Of a DNA stretch of 64,000 nt, positions 1 through 11,790 are shown piece after piece. Made by a program: the position numbers and the translations under genes. The notes beneath the pieces were generated by a model. That model searched no databases and was not told where the DNA came from. It saw only the letters and a program-made list of their open reading frames with translations. Origin of the DNA: Xenopus tropicalis (Eukaryota; Chordata; Amphibia; Anura; Pipidae); the NCBI RefSeq assembly GCF_000004195.4, contig NC_030678.2:81690904-81754903 (forward strand), read 5' to 3'. Numbering within the stretch: the stretch's first letter is position 1; the number at the start of each line of letters is the position of its first letter.

Positions 1-30
1 TTGCAGGGCTTGTTCTGCTTCATCTTTGAT
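1..30 (-). CDS. tekt2: tektin-2 coding exon 4, 5' part only
   Basis: Read on the minus strand, a TTTGCAG acceptor is followed by ten in-frame codons, IKDEAEQALQ, which match tektin-2 just after the end of exon 3 (human reads MKESAEQNLQ at this place). The exon runs off the left edge of the window, so the remaining roughly three quarters of the protein, including the conserved RPNVELCRD-type tektin signature, is not visible. Frame is continuous with exon 3. The identity rests on the neighbouring exons as well, because ten codons alone would be weak. Confidence 0.9.
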   Translation of the reverse strand, partial: MKDEAEQALQ

Positions 31-677
31 CTGCAAACCCCGAGAAATATATTAAGTGACAAAAGTGTCAAAAGCCTGTTCTTTTTTGTAAGACCTTACC
101 TAACTTTAGAACATTTCACAGATGCAGTATATAATGGATTTCCAACCAAACCTTATGATCAATAGTGTGTGTGGACCCCCCCCCAAAAACTATTTTGGCT
201 CATTAGACTTTGGCAAAAGATGATCTAGTTGCCTGCTTGGAGTGTGGAAAGCCTCTTTCTATTCACATAGAAATCTGACCAGTCATCCCACAGGGTAATT
301 ACCATGCATGACCAAAAAGTGTATTTATTCCGCCCATCAGGATAAAAGCAGGTCAAGCAAGCATTCTGGAATTAGGTCATGTGTGGTCAAAAAAATGATC
401 TTAATATGACGCTTTCAATGTTTCTAGAAAGCATTTGGGTCTAGTGATGGAACTGTCTTAGCTCAAGCTAAAATCTTACTTTTAAGTTTTTACAGCATTA
501 AGCAAAAGATTATAACCTATAATATCCTGCATATTAATTGAGGCCTTACTGGTCTTTTTGCAAATATAGAAAAACATGAAAAAAGAGATGCAGATTGTTA
601 AATTCTTTCTGTGTATATGTATGTACTAAACTGCATTAAATCCACCAATCTGTGTTTTGCAAACAGTGATGCCACAC
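31..677 (-). other. tekt2 intron 3, nothing else seen
   Basis: This AT-rich intron is bounded by the donor of exon 3 and the acceptor of exon 4. It holds a short poly-C run near 176-184. No recognisable mobile element or second gene was seen. Confidence 0.8.
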
Positions 678-803
678 CTGAGTCAAGGCATTGATTTCAG
701 CATCGACCTCAGACAAACACTTGTCAAGCACTTGCCGCCACTTCTCCACCTCATCTATGCGTTCAGCAAGGCGGGTGCTGTTGTCCTGCTCATCCCACTT
801 TGT
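678..803 (-). CDS. tekt2: tektin-2 coding exon 3
   Basis: This exon of 42 whole codons (residues 53-94) is bounded by TTATTAG/ACA and CAG/GTGTGG. It encodes TKWDEQDNSTRLAERIDEVE and continues KWRQVLDKCLSEVDAEINALTQ, matching tektin-2 (human TIWDEHDNRTRLVERID, then DKCLTDLDAEIDALTQ). The segment is the start of the first tektin coiled-coil rod (1A), with acidic and basic residues spaced as heptads. Tektin-2 is a filament protein inside the doublet microtubules of cilia and sperm flagella. Both ends are phase 0, so the exon could be skipped without a frame change. Confidence 0.95.
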
Positions 804-2639
804 CTAATAAAAATATAGAAAGGTTATTAAATGTGTAATTGGATACTTTGTGTGGTTCTGTAAACAATGCACAGGACCTTATATTTGTAACCTACATAAG
901 AAATGAAAAGGGAGGAACATTTATTAAAAGCAGTTAAGCATGTTACAATTAATACTTGAGCTATCACAACACAGAAAGAAAAGTTATAGAGGAAATGTAA
1001 TACAACAAGAAATATGGGTGTACTGTATCTCAGTATCTACATTAATTACTATTAAGTTAACTCAGACTGGAGTTTCCATTCTATATGTATTCAAACAGAG
1101 TTCATATGGTGTGCCCATCACAAAACTACCACACCCAATATGAGATAATTGGTCTTATTTAAGATTACTTATCACTCAATTATTACAATTTAACTTTTAA
1201 TTACTGTTTTATTAAAACAAACCCATATTTGACTAAATAAAGTGGTAAAACACAAACAAAACTTCACAAAAAGTGGTTATATGGTACTTGTATATGCTCT
1301 AATATGAATTAGATTGCATTAATGAACTCTTTGCTGCCATTTATACAAAAGTGCATTAACATTTGCACCATCATCCTGCTGAGATTACCTATAGCAGTAG
1401 CAGCTAGCATGTATTTCATTCAGACAGGGCTTTGTAAATAAAGCAGCAAAGAACAAGATCATTTATGTGGGGTTAGCAATTCATGGTAGTTAGGTGTTTT
1501 TTATACCATGAACATAGATCATTAAGATTCTCCTAGTCTGAGTGGGAGGCAGTTACATGTTTAGCTTAGTGTTAGTGTTGTGCCTTCTCAGCGTTATGCA
1601 TATTAGTGCAGATATAAGGACCGTGTAACTTCATTTTTTACTTGCTTTCAATAGTATTGCATTTTTGTCTTTTCACTTTTGTTCTGTTAGAGTTTCCTTT
1701 GGTGAAGCAGTAATAAAAGTTATGTTTTAATAAATGAGTAATGGGTACTTTCCTATAAAATTGATCTCACTAGGTGTGGCAGTTTTTAATATCCCTGTCA
1801 CATAATATGATATCTGCTTGCATACGTAAGGGGATAGAAACTCCGGTCTGAGGTGTTATGTAAGTTTTATAGTGGTTAGTATTGTAGATAGTGGGTGATG
1901 ACAACTTATATTCCTTCTTTAGAATCTTCTAACTTCTGCCTTTAGTGATATAATATTATAATCCTGTTTTGTTACAAATATGCCCACCCTAAAGAATTAT
2001 GTCTTTGACTACATTTTAACTTACAAAGCATTTTATATTACAAAGTATTCTGAAAGATGTTAAAAGTCATAGTAAGAACTTTCCCACTTAATATAATATA
2101 TTTGGGTGCCTCCCACCCAGAAACTGTATTGCCATTTTTACTGTGTTGTAGAAGTTGAAGGACTTCTATTGATATTGATGTGTGTGTAGTTCAGTTAATA
2201 TCTGTTCTGAAAATTATATTGTTATATGATTAATATTGTAATCATACAACAATATGCAACAGTATTATTAAGCAATGCTGTTGAGCACTAACACCCCACT
2301 AACACATATATTTGCACTGATAAATTATTGTTCTCTAGTAATGATGGTAAACATGTAGTAAGAAAATACCTATCCTTTCAGATCTACCAGGTTATTTTCT
2401 GTGCAAACATTATCTAATCCCTGCTTTCAGTTTTGCAGTGTGCACTAGGAATGAACAATTTGAAGTGTATTGGAGCACAGCACTACTGTTAAAGTTGCTG
2501 AAGAAAATAGCAACAAACTTTGACAGCCATAAGAGAGGATAAATGAAAATTACTGCAAGTTTATTCAAGTAGTAATGTTTTTTCACAAAACATAGAAATG
2601 AAGACAGTCCATACATTCAGATCAAAATGAGGGTGGTAC
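804..2639 (-). other. tekt2 intron 2, nothing else seen
   Basis: The intron is 1.8 kb and AT-rich. I saw no inverted-repeat element with recognisable ends and no open reading frame with a family match; the short ORFs here look random. Confidence 0.75.
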
Positions 2640-2795
2640 CTGGTTGCTGGTCTCATTGCGAAGAGCCCGTGCTTCTTGACGGATCTGATGAGAAGAAATG
2701 CGCTGCCTCTCTGCATTTGTGGAGATGAGAGCAGCATTGGTCTGCCAGTCTGTCACTGAAAACCTGCTTCCTGGCTTGAGGCTCAAAGTCGCCAT
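2640..2795 (-). CDS. tekt2: tektin-2 first coding exon (exon 2) with start codon
   Basis: The exon encodes residues 1-52. The start codon is at 2795-2793, two bases after a CATTTCAG acceptor (exon begins about 2797). The protein begins MATLSLKPGSRFSVTDWQTN and continues through STNAERQRISSHQIRQEARA to LRNETSNQ, closely matching human tektin-2 (MATLSVKP, DWHTN, STNAQLQRDASHQIRQEARV, LRNETNNQ). The donor is CCAG/GTACCA. The start fits the family; the upstream in-frame ATG (MMCC...) lies across the acceptor and is intronic. The head domain before the rod is complete. Only about 104 of roughly 430 residues of the protein lie in this window. Confidence 0.96.
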
Positions 2796-3253
2796 ATCTG
2801 AAATGAGGTCACTTTGTGTGTTAGGCACTGAGTAACAACACATCAATTAAGAACAAATAAGCATCAGAGCATCCATTTAGACCAAGGGATGCCCATGGAA
2901 AGAAAAGCCAGTAAAGTAGGCCCAGACTGGCAATCTATGGATTCTGGCAAATGCTGTAAGATGCCATAAGCAGTCACTATTTAGTGGGCTGATGAGGTTT
3001 TTTTGGGCCTGTGTGCACTTGAAATGCCAGGACCTATGTTGAATCCCAAAGCAGGCCTGCCAGAGTGTTACAGTGTGCATTAAATTAAGTTATTAAGCTT
3101 TGGAGAAGTGCTACCATAAGTGACACACAGAAAGCAAAATGATGCAGATGTGTGATAGCAATATGTTGCTCATCCTGTTTGGTAGGTCAGGTGAGTTTTG
3201 AGCTTTTAACTTTATAAGTCATAGGTCTTGTTTATAAAATGTATAGTCACTCG

Positions 3254-3656
3254 CAGTGGCGAATTAACAATTTTTGAGGCCCCTAGTCTACACTTTACAA
3301 AGGGCCCTCTCTCTCTGCCCGTGCAGGAAGAAGAGAAGCATAATACAACTAACTTAAACAAGGTAGCACTTATGTCCGTGCAGGATGAACAAGCAGATGA
3401 TAAGTGACATTGCATCACATTTGGCGTGTGACAGACATACGTGCAACCTATCCTCTGCTTGTTCAATATACATGGTCATAAGCACCACCTTGTCTAAGTT
3501 AGTTGTCTTAAGTTTCTCCCTGCACGGACATGCGTGCAACTTCAGTTGTCTTGGCATAGGGGTGGGCAGCAGCTGCACAAATCTTTTTTTTTTTTAACAA
3601 GCAGCATGGGCCCCTAGACTATAGCCTAGGGATGCCTAGTGATTAATCCGCCACTG
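3254..3656. mobile_element. hAT-like nonautonomous element, 403 bp, 8-bp TSD
   Basis: The ends are inverted copies: CAGTGGCGAATTAA at the left and TTAATCCGCCACTG at the right. The flanking 8-mers are GTCACTCG (3246-3253) and GTTACTCA (3657-3664). They differ only by C to T and G to A, as expected for an aged 8-bp target duplication, which is typical of hAT transposons. There is no transposase. The interior has partly inverted segments with 'tgcccgtgcagga' near 3320 and its complement near 3520. Confidence 0.75.
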
Positions 3657-4023
3657 GTTACTCAGTCACTGTGTATTCTGTTCAGTAATCCAGTTTTTTT
3701 TTTGATAATTTCCCTAAGGACAGCACATTATGGCTCCAATAACAATAGGATACCACTAGCAGTCTTGTTTCCCTTCTCTCCACAAGCACTTTCTACTTGA
3801 TAATGCTGTTTAAGTGCACAAATGTCTGGTTAAATCTGGATGTGCATAGTAGTGTATGTACCAAGGGTTAAGCAATGCAGGTCACCTAACTCAAGTCCAG
3901 TAACATAAGAAACCAGGGCTTGATGTATAAGCAAAATAAGGATGGATACAGCAAAAGGTGATTAAGTAAAAAGTCTATGAAGAAAACAAAACATAGTAAA
4001 TGATAAAAAGAGACGAAAGACCA

Positions 4024-4330
4024 GGGGGCAGATTTACTAAGACACGAACGCTCCGAGCGTATTTTCACCGAACTTTTCGTCGCTTGCGCGACTTATTCGA
4101 TGCCCGCGCAACTTTTTCGTACGTTTGCACGAAAGAATTGGAAAGGTTTTCCCGCTGTTTACAATCGTTCAGTATGAAAATTTCGTGACTTTCGGATTGC
4201 CAATACAATATTATCGTGACTAATACGATTTTTTCGTAAGCATTTTCGTGACATTTGTGACTTTTTTTCGTATCCAATCAGAATTTATCCCATTCGGGAT
4301 TTGAACTCATGATTTCATGAATCTGCCCCA
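4024..4330. mobile_element. Harbinger-style MITE with CG-rich interior
   Basis: The left end GGGGGCAGATTTACTAAG and right end CATGAATCTGCCCC are inverted. The interior is rich in TCGT/ACGA words (for example CGAACTTTTCGTCG, TTTTCGTAAGC), unlike the AT-rich surroundings. The same interior recurs at 33458-34399 and 40355-40907 in this window, so it is a family. Assignment to Harbinger is inference from end style. Confidence 0.65.
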
Positions 4331-5479
4331 AGTGTGATAAAAAGGTAGATCAATAACCTAGAAAGCAGGGCATAGAATTTAATGGAGAGAAAGGACCATC
4401 ATATGGATTGGGTTGAGAAAGGGACCAAGATCTGGTAAATAGGTTCCTAGTGTCAGGTGCTGTTGATATGTCATAGGCAACCCCACCTAACACTGTAATA
4501 TGATATATATTAGTGCATCACAGTATAAGGTGAGGTCATTTTATATTAATGTGTGTCTCACATAGCAATAAATATGCTGATGCACAATGTGAATGTAAAG
4601 GTTAGGTTACAGGCAGAAGCTTTTACACTACCAGACAGACTACTCATTTCAAATTATAGCTCAGTATGAGGGGAAAAACAAGTAGAAAAGAGGGACGCAG
4701 TTGCCCAAGATTACTCTAGTTGTATTTTTCTCTAATCCAAACATGCAAATGTGAGGTCAGATTCAGATTTGTTTCTGTATTCAAGCTTTTCTAGGAGGAT
4801 CCGCTATCTGACCAAATTAAAAAAATGGAGTCCATACATCCCTAGTTTTGGTTGCCAACATAAGGGGTTATTAAATTCCAGCTGTTTTTTTTCTACATAG
4901 AGTTATTGTTCCATAAGATAGTTGTGGTATTACATCTGCAAGGGGCCATTCTTTGTTGTTGTTGTTACAGTGGAAGATGTGGAGATGAGCGCCTCATTTT
5001 AGCATTAGCGCAGTTTGTGCATCTTTGGTTACATTTCTTGCCTATGCCACATTATCTGCATTGTGCCACTGAAATTGTATGGGTGTGTAATTATACATTG
5101 TATTCTAAGTACCCTACATTATATAGTGAGGTCTAATTACCTTGATAACCTGTGTTTCAACACACTGCCCTTCATAGTAGTGTCTATATATTCCATCCTC
5201 CTACTATTATTTCCTGCTAATTATTTTACTAATTTTAGTAATTCATTACCTGATGGTAATTTCCAAAGTTCCCCTGGTTTTGAAAGCTGGCCAACTTAAT
5301 AGAACTATTTAACCGATACTATGACCACAGATCAATTAAGATAATTATATGCTGCGCTTTATTATTCTTATGCGGGAAGAAAGTGCTCCTAAAAATGACC
5401 TTACCTATTGGCAACAGTCCTCAGCCTCGTTTAGCCCCTAAACCCTCAATCGCTAGAACCCGAGTGGAAGGTATCTCAC

Positions 5480-5580
5480 CTTGCAGCTGCCTTCTCAGTG
5501 CTTTGCTCTCTTTCTGGGCTCAGTAGGTGTAGCTGGTCGCTAAGCACGCCGGCATCACCGGGGAAACAAGAGACAACCAA
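5480..5580 (-). other. tekt2: Probable tekt2 noncoding exon 1 (3' end defined, 5' end estimated)
   Basis: On the minus strand CAGCTGCAAG is followed by a strong donor GTGAGAT, giving an exon 3' end at 5480. It lies in the only CpG-containing stretch near the gene and just downstream of CCAAT boxes, so it is the natural first exon joining to the acceptor at 2797. It contains a minimal uORF, ATGCCGGCGTGCTTAG (five codons and stop). The transcription start is not determinable from sequence; 5580 is an estimate. Confidence 0.5.
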
Positions 5581-5690
5581 TCACCACTCTAGAATTTGGT
5601 GTTTACAGAAAGCGCTATGGCAACGAGCTCTTGGCACCGTGACGATGACGTAAGACACACTGTTGCGCGATCATTGGTTCAGGAGGCCTC
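5577..5690 (-). promoter_or_regulatory. Candidate tekt2 promoter with CCAAT boxes, CRE and RFX half-site
   Basis: Seen directly: CCAAT at 5577-5581 on the plus strand; ATTGG at 5673-5677, which is CCAAT in the tekt2 sense; TGACGTAA (CRE/ATF-type) at 5646-5653; ATGGCAAC at 5617-5624, which reads GTTGCCAT in sense, an RFX X-box half-site. RFX factors are the standard regulators of ciliary genes, so a half-site here suits tektin-2, but no complete 14-bp X-box is present. There is no obvious TATA box. Function is inferred. Confidence 0.45.
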
Positions 5691-5699
5691 TCGCTGAGA

Positions 5700-6443
5700 A
5701 ATTCCCGCTATTTTACCTCTGTTCGGATCCTCAAGGTGGCGCTGTGAGACACGGGTATGGTCATATATTTTTCATTTGCTAGCCTGTTGTCTCTCACAAA
5801 TCTACATAGAAACCAAACCTTAATGTAATTTAGGCTGGAATGTGAAATGTGCGGTCCTCTATATTCTGGGAACGATGGCTGAATTACTAAACAGAAGAAT
5901 TTTCTTGTGCCTGCTATATTGTTATGTGGGAAGGGGGACACAGGCTCAATTTTAAGCCACAAACTCAAAACTCAGAAGTCCCTGATTTTATTGCATTAAT
6001 TTGTTATCAGTCATACGTCCAATATAATTTAGCCAGGTTAACTGTAGCATACGCTAAGAGACAGTCTAATGCAAGGGAGTCATGTAGAAGTTAACAATTT
6101 TACCATTTGCTTTTCTTCAGGGTTTCCTACATTAAGGGAAAACTATATTGAAAACAATAGTTGAATATGAGTATCCTGTAAATAAGAAACTTTCTGAATA
6201 TAAGGAATTGAACATGCTGTGCTATTTTACAAATAATTTAGTTGGTTATCAGGAACAGTACAGACATTTTAATTGAATATATTTAGAAAGCTTTTTTTCC
6301 ATGAGATCATACTTAGATTTCATTTTCATTTTTGTGATAGTTCCCCTTTAAAGGGGGTTTATTGACAAGATACAAAGGGCTATGGCACACGGTGTTACTT
6401 GAAGCCTGCTACTTGTCAAAGCTGCAAAATGTCAAAGACAATA
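5700..6443. other. Upstream of tekt2, no gene seen
   Basis: Intergenic DNA. A possible degraded TTAAGGGAAAACTAT-type inverted-repeat end near 6132 and CCCCTTTAAAGGGG near 6343 hint at a decayed T2-like element. No coding match. Confidence 0.5.
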
Positions 6444-6834
6444 AGGGTGAAGACACACAGAGCTACTAGTAGCAGCTACTGTCACAGCTACAGAAATAGA
6501 CAGTGCTGATCATTGACTGATAATCGTCTCTATGGGGTATATTTATCATGCTCTGTAAAAAGTAGAGTGAAGCATTACCAGTGATGTTGCCCAGGGCAAC
6601 CAATAAGCAATTAGATTTCAACAGTTAGAAAATCAAAGCAAAGCATCTGATTGGCTGCTATAAACAACATCACTGGTGATGTTTTACTCCACTTTTTACA
6701 CAGCATGATAAATATACCCCTATGTGTGTTTTACCAGAGGCAATTCTCAGTATTGTCTATGGCAGGGTATTTACTGGTGTTTAGTAGCCATGACAAGTAG
6801 CTGCTACTAAGTAGCTCTATGTGTCTTCACCCTA
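6444..6834. mobile_element. Inverted-repeat element (AGGGTGAAGACACA ends), interrupted
   Basis: The left end AGGGTGAAGACACACAGAGC, continuing with TACTAGTAGCAGCTACT, is mirrored at the right by AGTAGCTGCTACTAAGTAGC and TCTTCACCCT. A second copy without interruption is at 22987-23158. Comparing the two shows that bases 6534-6720 here are a later insertion. Confidence 0.75.
6534..6720. mobile_element. 187-bp palindromic MITE nested in the 6444-6834 element
   Basis: The ends GGGGTATATTTATCATGC and GCATGATAAATATACCCC are perfect inverted repeats of 18 bp. The element is flanked by TAT on both sides (6531-6533, 6721-6723), consistent with a short target duplication. Most of its length is a palindrome: AGTAGAGTGAAGCATTACCA pairs with TGGTGATGTTTTACTCCACT, imperfectly. 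No coding capacity. Confidence 0.75.
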
Positions 6835-7649
6835 AAGAGAATTATCTCTGATAATACTGATAATTGTCTGTGTGTGTTTTGTCTATTTTGTAGCCCGTAC
6901 CACGACAGGTAGCTGGATACATGTGTCCAAAAGGAAGTTAAAGATTCATTGCTGTTTTGATAGTGGTAGATCTTAGTAAGGCAGTAAAGTAGAGGCTTAA
7001 AGACTGTCATAGTCCACTCATGTGCATATTAAGAAAGTCCCCAGGCTCACAGGTACTTGCTCAGTATTGCTGTGCCAGAGTATGACAGTATGCAGTTCTA
7101 TATGGGGGGGGGGGGGGTCCTCTCCCAATTAATAGTCTTGTTCCCCCCACTGGAGCTGTAGGGAACAGTTTTAAGAAACTTCCTTTCAGTCCATAGTGGG
7201 GCAGGCAAACAACACTCCTCTTATTTAACCAGACAGAAAGGTAACTGCATCTGCTGGGGCACATAATAGCATCTCACTTGAGTTAATGTCAAAAGGTATT
7301 CTACTGTGGAGCAGTTTTTTTTTTGTTGAGAAAAAGTGAATCAAACATTCTCCAAAATTTCATTTTACCTAAATGGACTTTAAGATTTTAGAGATGTCTC
7401 TGGAAAATTTTCACTTAAAATTCTCACTCACCTTTAAAAAAAAATATGCCCATTGTTAGTCTATTCAGGTAACGTACTGCCCTCCTGTTGATCAACTGGC
7501 CATAACCTGCCGTTATCATATGCTTCACTAAGCATCTTCCAGCCACTGGGCCTGCCTGCTTTTGGTAATTGGCAAGCTATCTGGAATGGATTCCATTTCA
7601 ATGTTCCCTTTCATCCTGTAATGTGTTTAAATTATAAATAATATTGTTG
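6835..7649. other. Intergenic, poly-G run, no gene
   Basis: Contains a 14-base G run at 7104-7117. No element ends or coding match recognised. Confidence 0.6.
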
Positions 7650-7979
7650 TACAGGTATAGGACCAGTTATCCAGAATCAGGACCAAGGGTATTCCGGATA
7701 AGGGTTTTTTTTTGTAATTTGGATCTCCATACCTTAAGTCTTCTAAAAAATCAATAAAACATTAATTAAACCCAATAGGATTGTTTTGCATCCAATAAGG
7801 ATTATTTATATCTTAGTTGGGATCAATTACAAGGTACTGTTTTATTTCTACAGAGAAAAAGGAAATCCGTTTTAAAATTCTGAATTATTTGATTAAAATG
7901 AAGTCTATGGGAGATGGGCCTTCCGTAATTCAGAGCTTTCTGGATAACAGGTTTCCGGATAAGGGATCCCATACCTGTA
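7650..7979. mobile_element. Full-length MITE with TACAGGTAT ends (family A)
   Basis: Starts TACAGGTATAGGACCAG and ends GGGATCCCATACCTGTA, inverted with respect to each other; inner subterminal words TTCCGGATAAGG and TTTCCGGATAAGG recur near each end. Other copies or fragments in this window: 26249-26527, 46853-47066, 47888-48085, 59640-59702, 61171-61479. A common Xenopus interspersed repeat; the superfamily is not assigned here. Confidence 0.75.
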
Positions 7980-10279
7980 TAAGTCCATCATCTGTCATAT
8001 TATTTTGCTAGTCTATCTGCTCCCTATTCAATGTTAATAAAAGAAAAAGAGGCTGTGGAAGTATGGCAGCTATAATGGCATAGTAATGAAGACACTGTTT
8101 TTTTGGTCTGTTTTATTTTTATTGCAGAAATTTGTGAAAATTACACTTCAAACTGATGCAAGCAACATTAATAATGCAAGTAACAACAAAGATAATAATA
8201 ATAAAGAACAAAAGAGAAAAAATACAGATAAAATAGAAAAATCTTGAACTCAACACAAATATGGTTCCAGTAGGCAAAATGACAGAATGACACCATAAGA
8301 GCATGGGGGGCTGTCAGTGGAAACATTTGACAGTTTTGGCTCAGGAAGTAGTTCATACTATATTTTTATTATGACTGAGTGGTAAGTAATTAAGTTTTGA
8401 AATACAGCAGCTAAAAACAATGTAGGACAAGAACTTAGGAGGGAGGTTGTCATTAAACCCTAACAGTTACAAAGCTGGGTTACAAAAATGTACCTTGATA
8501 GCCATATTTAATTTAAGGATGGTTCTCTTCTCCACTGTCAGAGCAATGTGTTCTTTGGCAGTGAATCCTTGAAAAAGCAGCAGTGTTAAGTAATATCATC
8601 ACCTCTGAAAACATCATTACATTATGCTAGAAAAGAAATACAAAAATAAAACTGTCTCCAGCAGTCACACTTCATGCAACAATAAACTGGTTAAAGCCTT
8701 GTGCCTGCAGTGGGGCTATTTAATACAATAGCGATCAGACAAGCCTTGATCAGGAGGCCTGCACCAACGGCATATAAATTGTGCGAGATGTATCCTGCTG
8801 CACTGCTTCAACCTAACTTATTCCCCCTCAAAGCTTGTAATCTCATCACAGTGCAATGAGCAGATAGCATTATTATAAAAAGACAAAAAAGAGGGGGTTG
8901 AGAGACTACAAAGTGATGGACCCTAAAGCTAAACTAAAATAATAATTCAAATAAACATTAAAGGCCACTCATATATTTGGCAGTTATAAATAATATTGAT
9001 CTAATCTGTCACTATATATATAAGTTATTTAAAAGTAGGAAGAATTTTAGCTGAAAATAAAGTTAACTTCTGCACATTTGCAGCAGGTTTTACTTTTCCA
9101 TTTTTATCAGAACCAACTAGGTGGCACTATTATTTAATTAAAATGAATCAAATTATAAAAAAGACAAAAGACAAGGTAATAGAGCTATTAGATCTTAGAA
9201 AGCTGAAGGTTAATTTTTAGGTGAACGGTCTCTCAAGAGTCTTCCTTTTGGTACCTACGTGCATAAATTTATAGAGCGAATAAACATGATGCCAGGCATG
9301 GTGTTAAAAAGGGACACCAGATATGACATGCAGGTTGCTCATATAACACCACTTGCCCTGTCCTGATCTTCCACTACTGCTAGAAATTCTGAAACTAAAA
9401 ATTGGAATAGTCATTAACATAGGGAAAAAAACAGGAGAAAAAACACTTCTCTGTATCTGTCTCCCAGGGATCACAAGCCAGAAAGCTACTGTTCTCCATT
9501 ACACTGCAATATAGACACACTTAGCACACAAAAGCCTCCATGATGTCAATGCTCAAACTCAAGGGCCACTTTTTTAGAAATTGCTTCAAAAGTATTTATT
9601 GTTGACAACATAAATCTTAGTTAGTAAGTCAAATGAACCTTTAATCACAATATGAAGACATTTATAAATGCATCTACTAATGCTACAACATGCTTCATAA
9701 TCAACCCCTGTCTTTCAGTTGTAACACACCTCATTATATTCAAGAGCGATTAGTACAGTGTCACATAAATTCTTTAGCTGGTAAATCCTCATTTCCAGAT
9801 ATCAGAAGGTGCTGTGAGATATATGCAAGTATTTTGGCAACTATATGTTTATAACTTATAAATAAATGTGTTCTAAACGAGATGGTTTAGAAAGCACCAT
9901 GGATAGGAAGTGTTTTTCTTCCAAGACACAAGCACAACGGATGCCATAAGTTACAGCGCAACTAGTTTGTAAGAGATAGTGAGGGCGAGAGAAAGACCCC
10001 TAGCAAAAGATAGCAGCATGTCTAATTCTGGTCATAGCACTATCCCCACCCAACACACACACACACACTTGATTAGCAAAAGTTATAAGACACCAAGAAG
10101 GCCAGATCCTGCTGACATTCATATAAAAAGTTATGCTCTCTCAATATTCATTTACTTCATTAAGCATTCAGTTTTACAACATAAAATGTATTTCTGGTAT
10201 GAATAAAAATGAATGTCAGAGTACATGTAAATACAGATAATGTGGATAACTAACAGTCTCAGGATTTAAGAGCATCAGT
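7980..10279. other. Intergenic, AT-rich, no gene seen
   Basis: Short ORFs here (60-75 codons) have no recognisable family match and include low-complexity AT stretches such as 8180-8240. A short CA run lies near 10052-10066. No paired element ends were recognised. Confidence 0.6.
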
Positions 10280-10372
10280 TTTGGGTCTGGAGGCAGAACT
10301 TGTAGACCTCAAACAGAGCATGATGGGAGTTTAGCATCCGAAGGGACATAGATTTGGCACCCCTGAATTATA
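10280..10372. mobile_element. Decayed right end of a hAT-like element
   Basis: The text CATGATGGGAGTTTAGCATC, then GATTTGGCACCCCTGA, resembles the 3' end of the abundant frog repeats that end in ...GGGAGTTGTAGTTC...CACCCCTG. No matching left end is evident, so this is a fragment at best. Confidence 0.3.
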
Positions 10373-11342
10373 GGAAACGTCTAACACAAGTTGCATTGTT
10401 TTGCCATTTCAATGTAAATGGTTGTTGCATTATCTAGGGCTGTGTCATAAGGCACACTGCAGCTTTAGGAAGATAACTGGCCAAACTATTAATGAGGTTT
10501 CCTTATATGTTTTTAAGAATACCAGCTATGCTAAAATATTTGGGCTAATGTCATACTAGGAAATATGTCAGTGCTTGGCAGCAGCAAAGCACATGGATGT
10601 GTCTCCATTTAGTTGGTAGCAACTTTGATGAGCCTGTACAATTGTTGCCATACTTAAAGATATCAGAGGTGCAGAGGTTTTTATATTTCTCTAATTCAAA
10701 CCAAAATGAGGATATTGTTCAAATATACTTACCCCCAAATCTCAAGATCATTTGCCTTGGTTTTGCCCTACCTCACCCTGCTTTGGATTCCCCTGGAGGG
10801 TGAGCCTCACAGTTTGGGAACCTCCATCCTAGCTATCATCTGCCTTGAAGGGAATCTGTATGAATTAGCATTCACCTAGCACTCAAGGGGGCATTCAATT
10901 ACCAAGTGCAATTTCAAGTGCCATCTCCAAGTTTTTTCCTGGAACGTCCCAGAATTCTGATGTCATTGCATTCACAAACAGCAATTCTTTTGACGCAACT
11001 GTGCTGTGCCTACCTGCATATAAATGTGTCTGACTCACCAAAATAGACGCAACTACATGTTGCAGCAGTTGTACCAAATATTTTCTAATTTTGCCTGGTG
11101 TCATTTTTGGTGGTCAGCATGCGAGTGGCATGTGCACCCTATTCTTTCAGTGCAAGATTGCTGCACCTGTTAATGCAGGGAGATGAGGGAACCCTAGACC
11201 TACTGTCTGGTCTGGAAGTGATGGTAGCTCCAGGGTTCCCCTGCGTCAGTAGGCGCAGCAGTGCCTGATTTAGAACGGAAGGCAGGAGGGACTTGCTGGC
11301 ACTGTTTGCAACTATACAGAATTGCAAGGAGAGCATTTTAAC
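10373..11342. other. Intergenic, no gene seen
   Basis: ORFs of up to 69 codons on the minus strand (10895-11104, 11139-11336) show no family match. No element ends recognised. Confidence 0.55.
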
Positions 11343-11579
11343 TTAAAGGGCACCTATCACTAAAAAGTTGTTTACCTCATCAGAGCTGTAGGCTACTAGT
11401 GCCCACACTCCAGTTCAGGGAATCCGCCATCTTGGGTCACACGCATGTGAAAATTGAGCATGTATTAAAACTTGCTCATTATGCACATGCATGTGTTCTA
11501 AGCTTAGAAGGTGCATCCACCACTCTATTAGTCTGCACCTCTGGTGGTGGAATTTTTTTTAGCAATAGGTGCCCTTTAA
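11343..11579. mobile_element. T2/Kolobok-like MITE, 237 bp
   Basis: Bounded by TTAA on both sides. Left end TTAAAGGGCACCTATCACTA and right end TAGCAATAGGTGCCCTTTAA are inverted. TTAA duplication plus AAAGG ends is the layout described for the Xenopus T2 family. No coding capacity. Confidence 0.75.
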
Positions 11580-11790
11580 TGAAAGGTGGTGTGAAGGGCA
11601 ACTGACTGTGGGGAAAAGCGCAAGTTGCTCACTGCACTTGTGGACATAAATGAGCCATTATATGTTATTCCTGTAAAATAAATGATCTCAGAGAAAAAGG
11701 ACATCACGGAAATGGTCCCTGCAAATATCTTTTTACTTCAATTATCCATGGCCCTAAGTAGAATTTAAAATCTGATCATGAAGATAAAAG

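Larger units (their letters stand above)
2798..5479 (-). other. tekt2 intron 1 with two transposon insertions
   Basis: This stretch lies between the inferred noncoding exon 1 and the ATG exon. It contains a hAT-like element (3254-3656) and a Harbinger-style inverted-repeat element (4024-4330). The rest shows no coding match. ORFs at 3212-3597 fall inside the hAT-like element and have no family match. Confidence 0.7.

Noticed and set aside
10040..10070. CA run as a regulatory element
   Set aside because: A short simple repeat with no supporting context.
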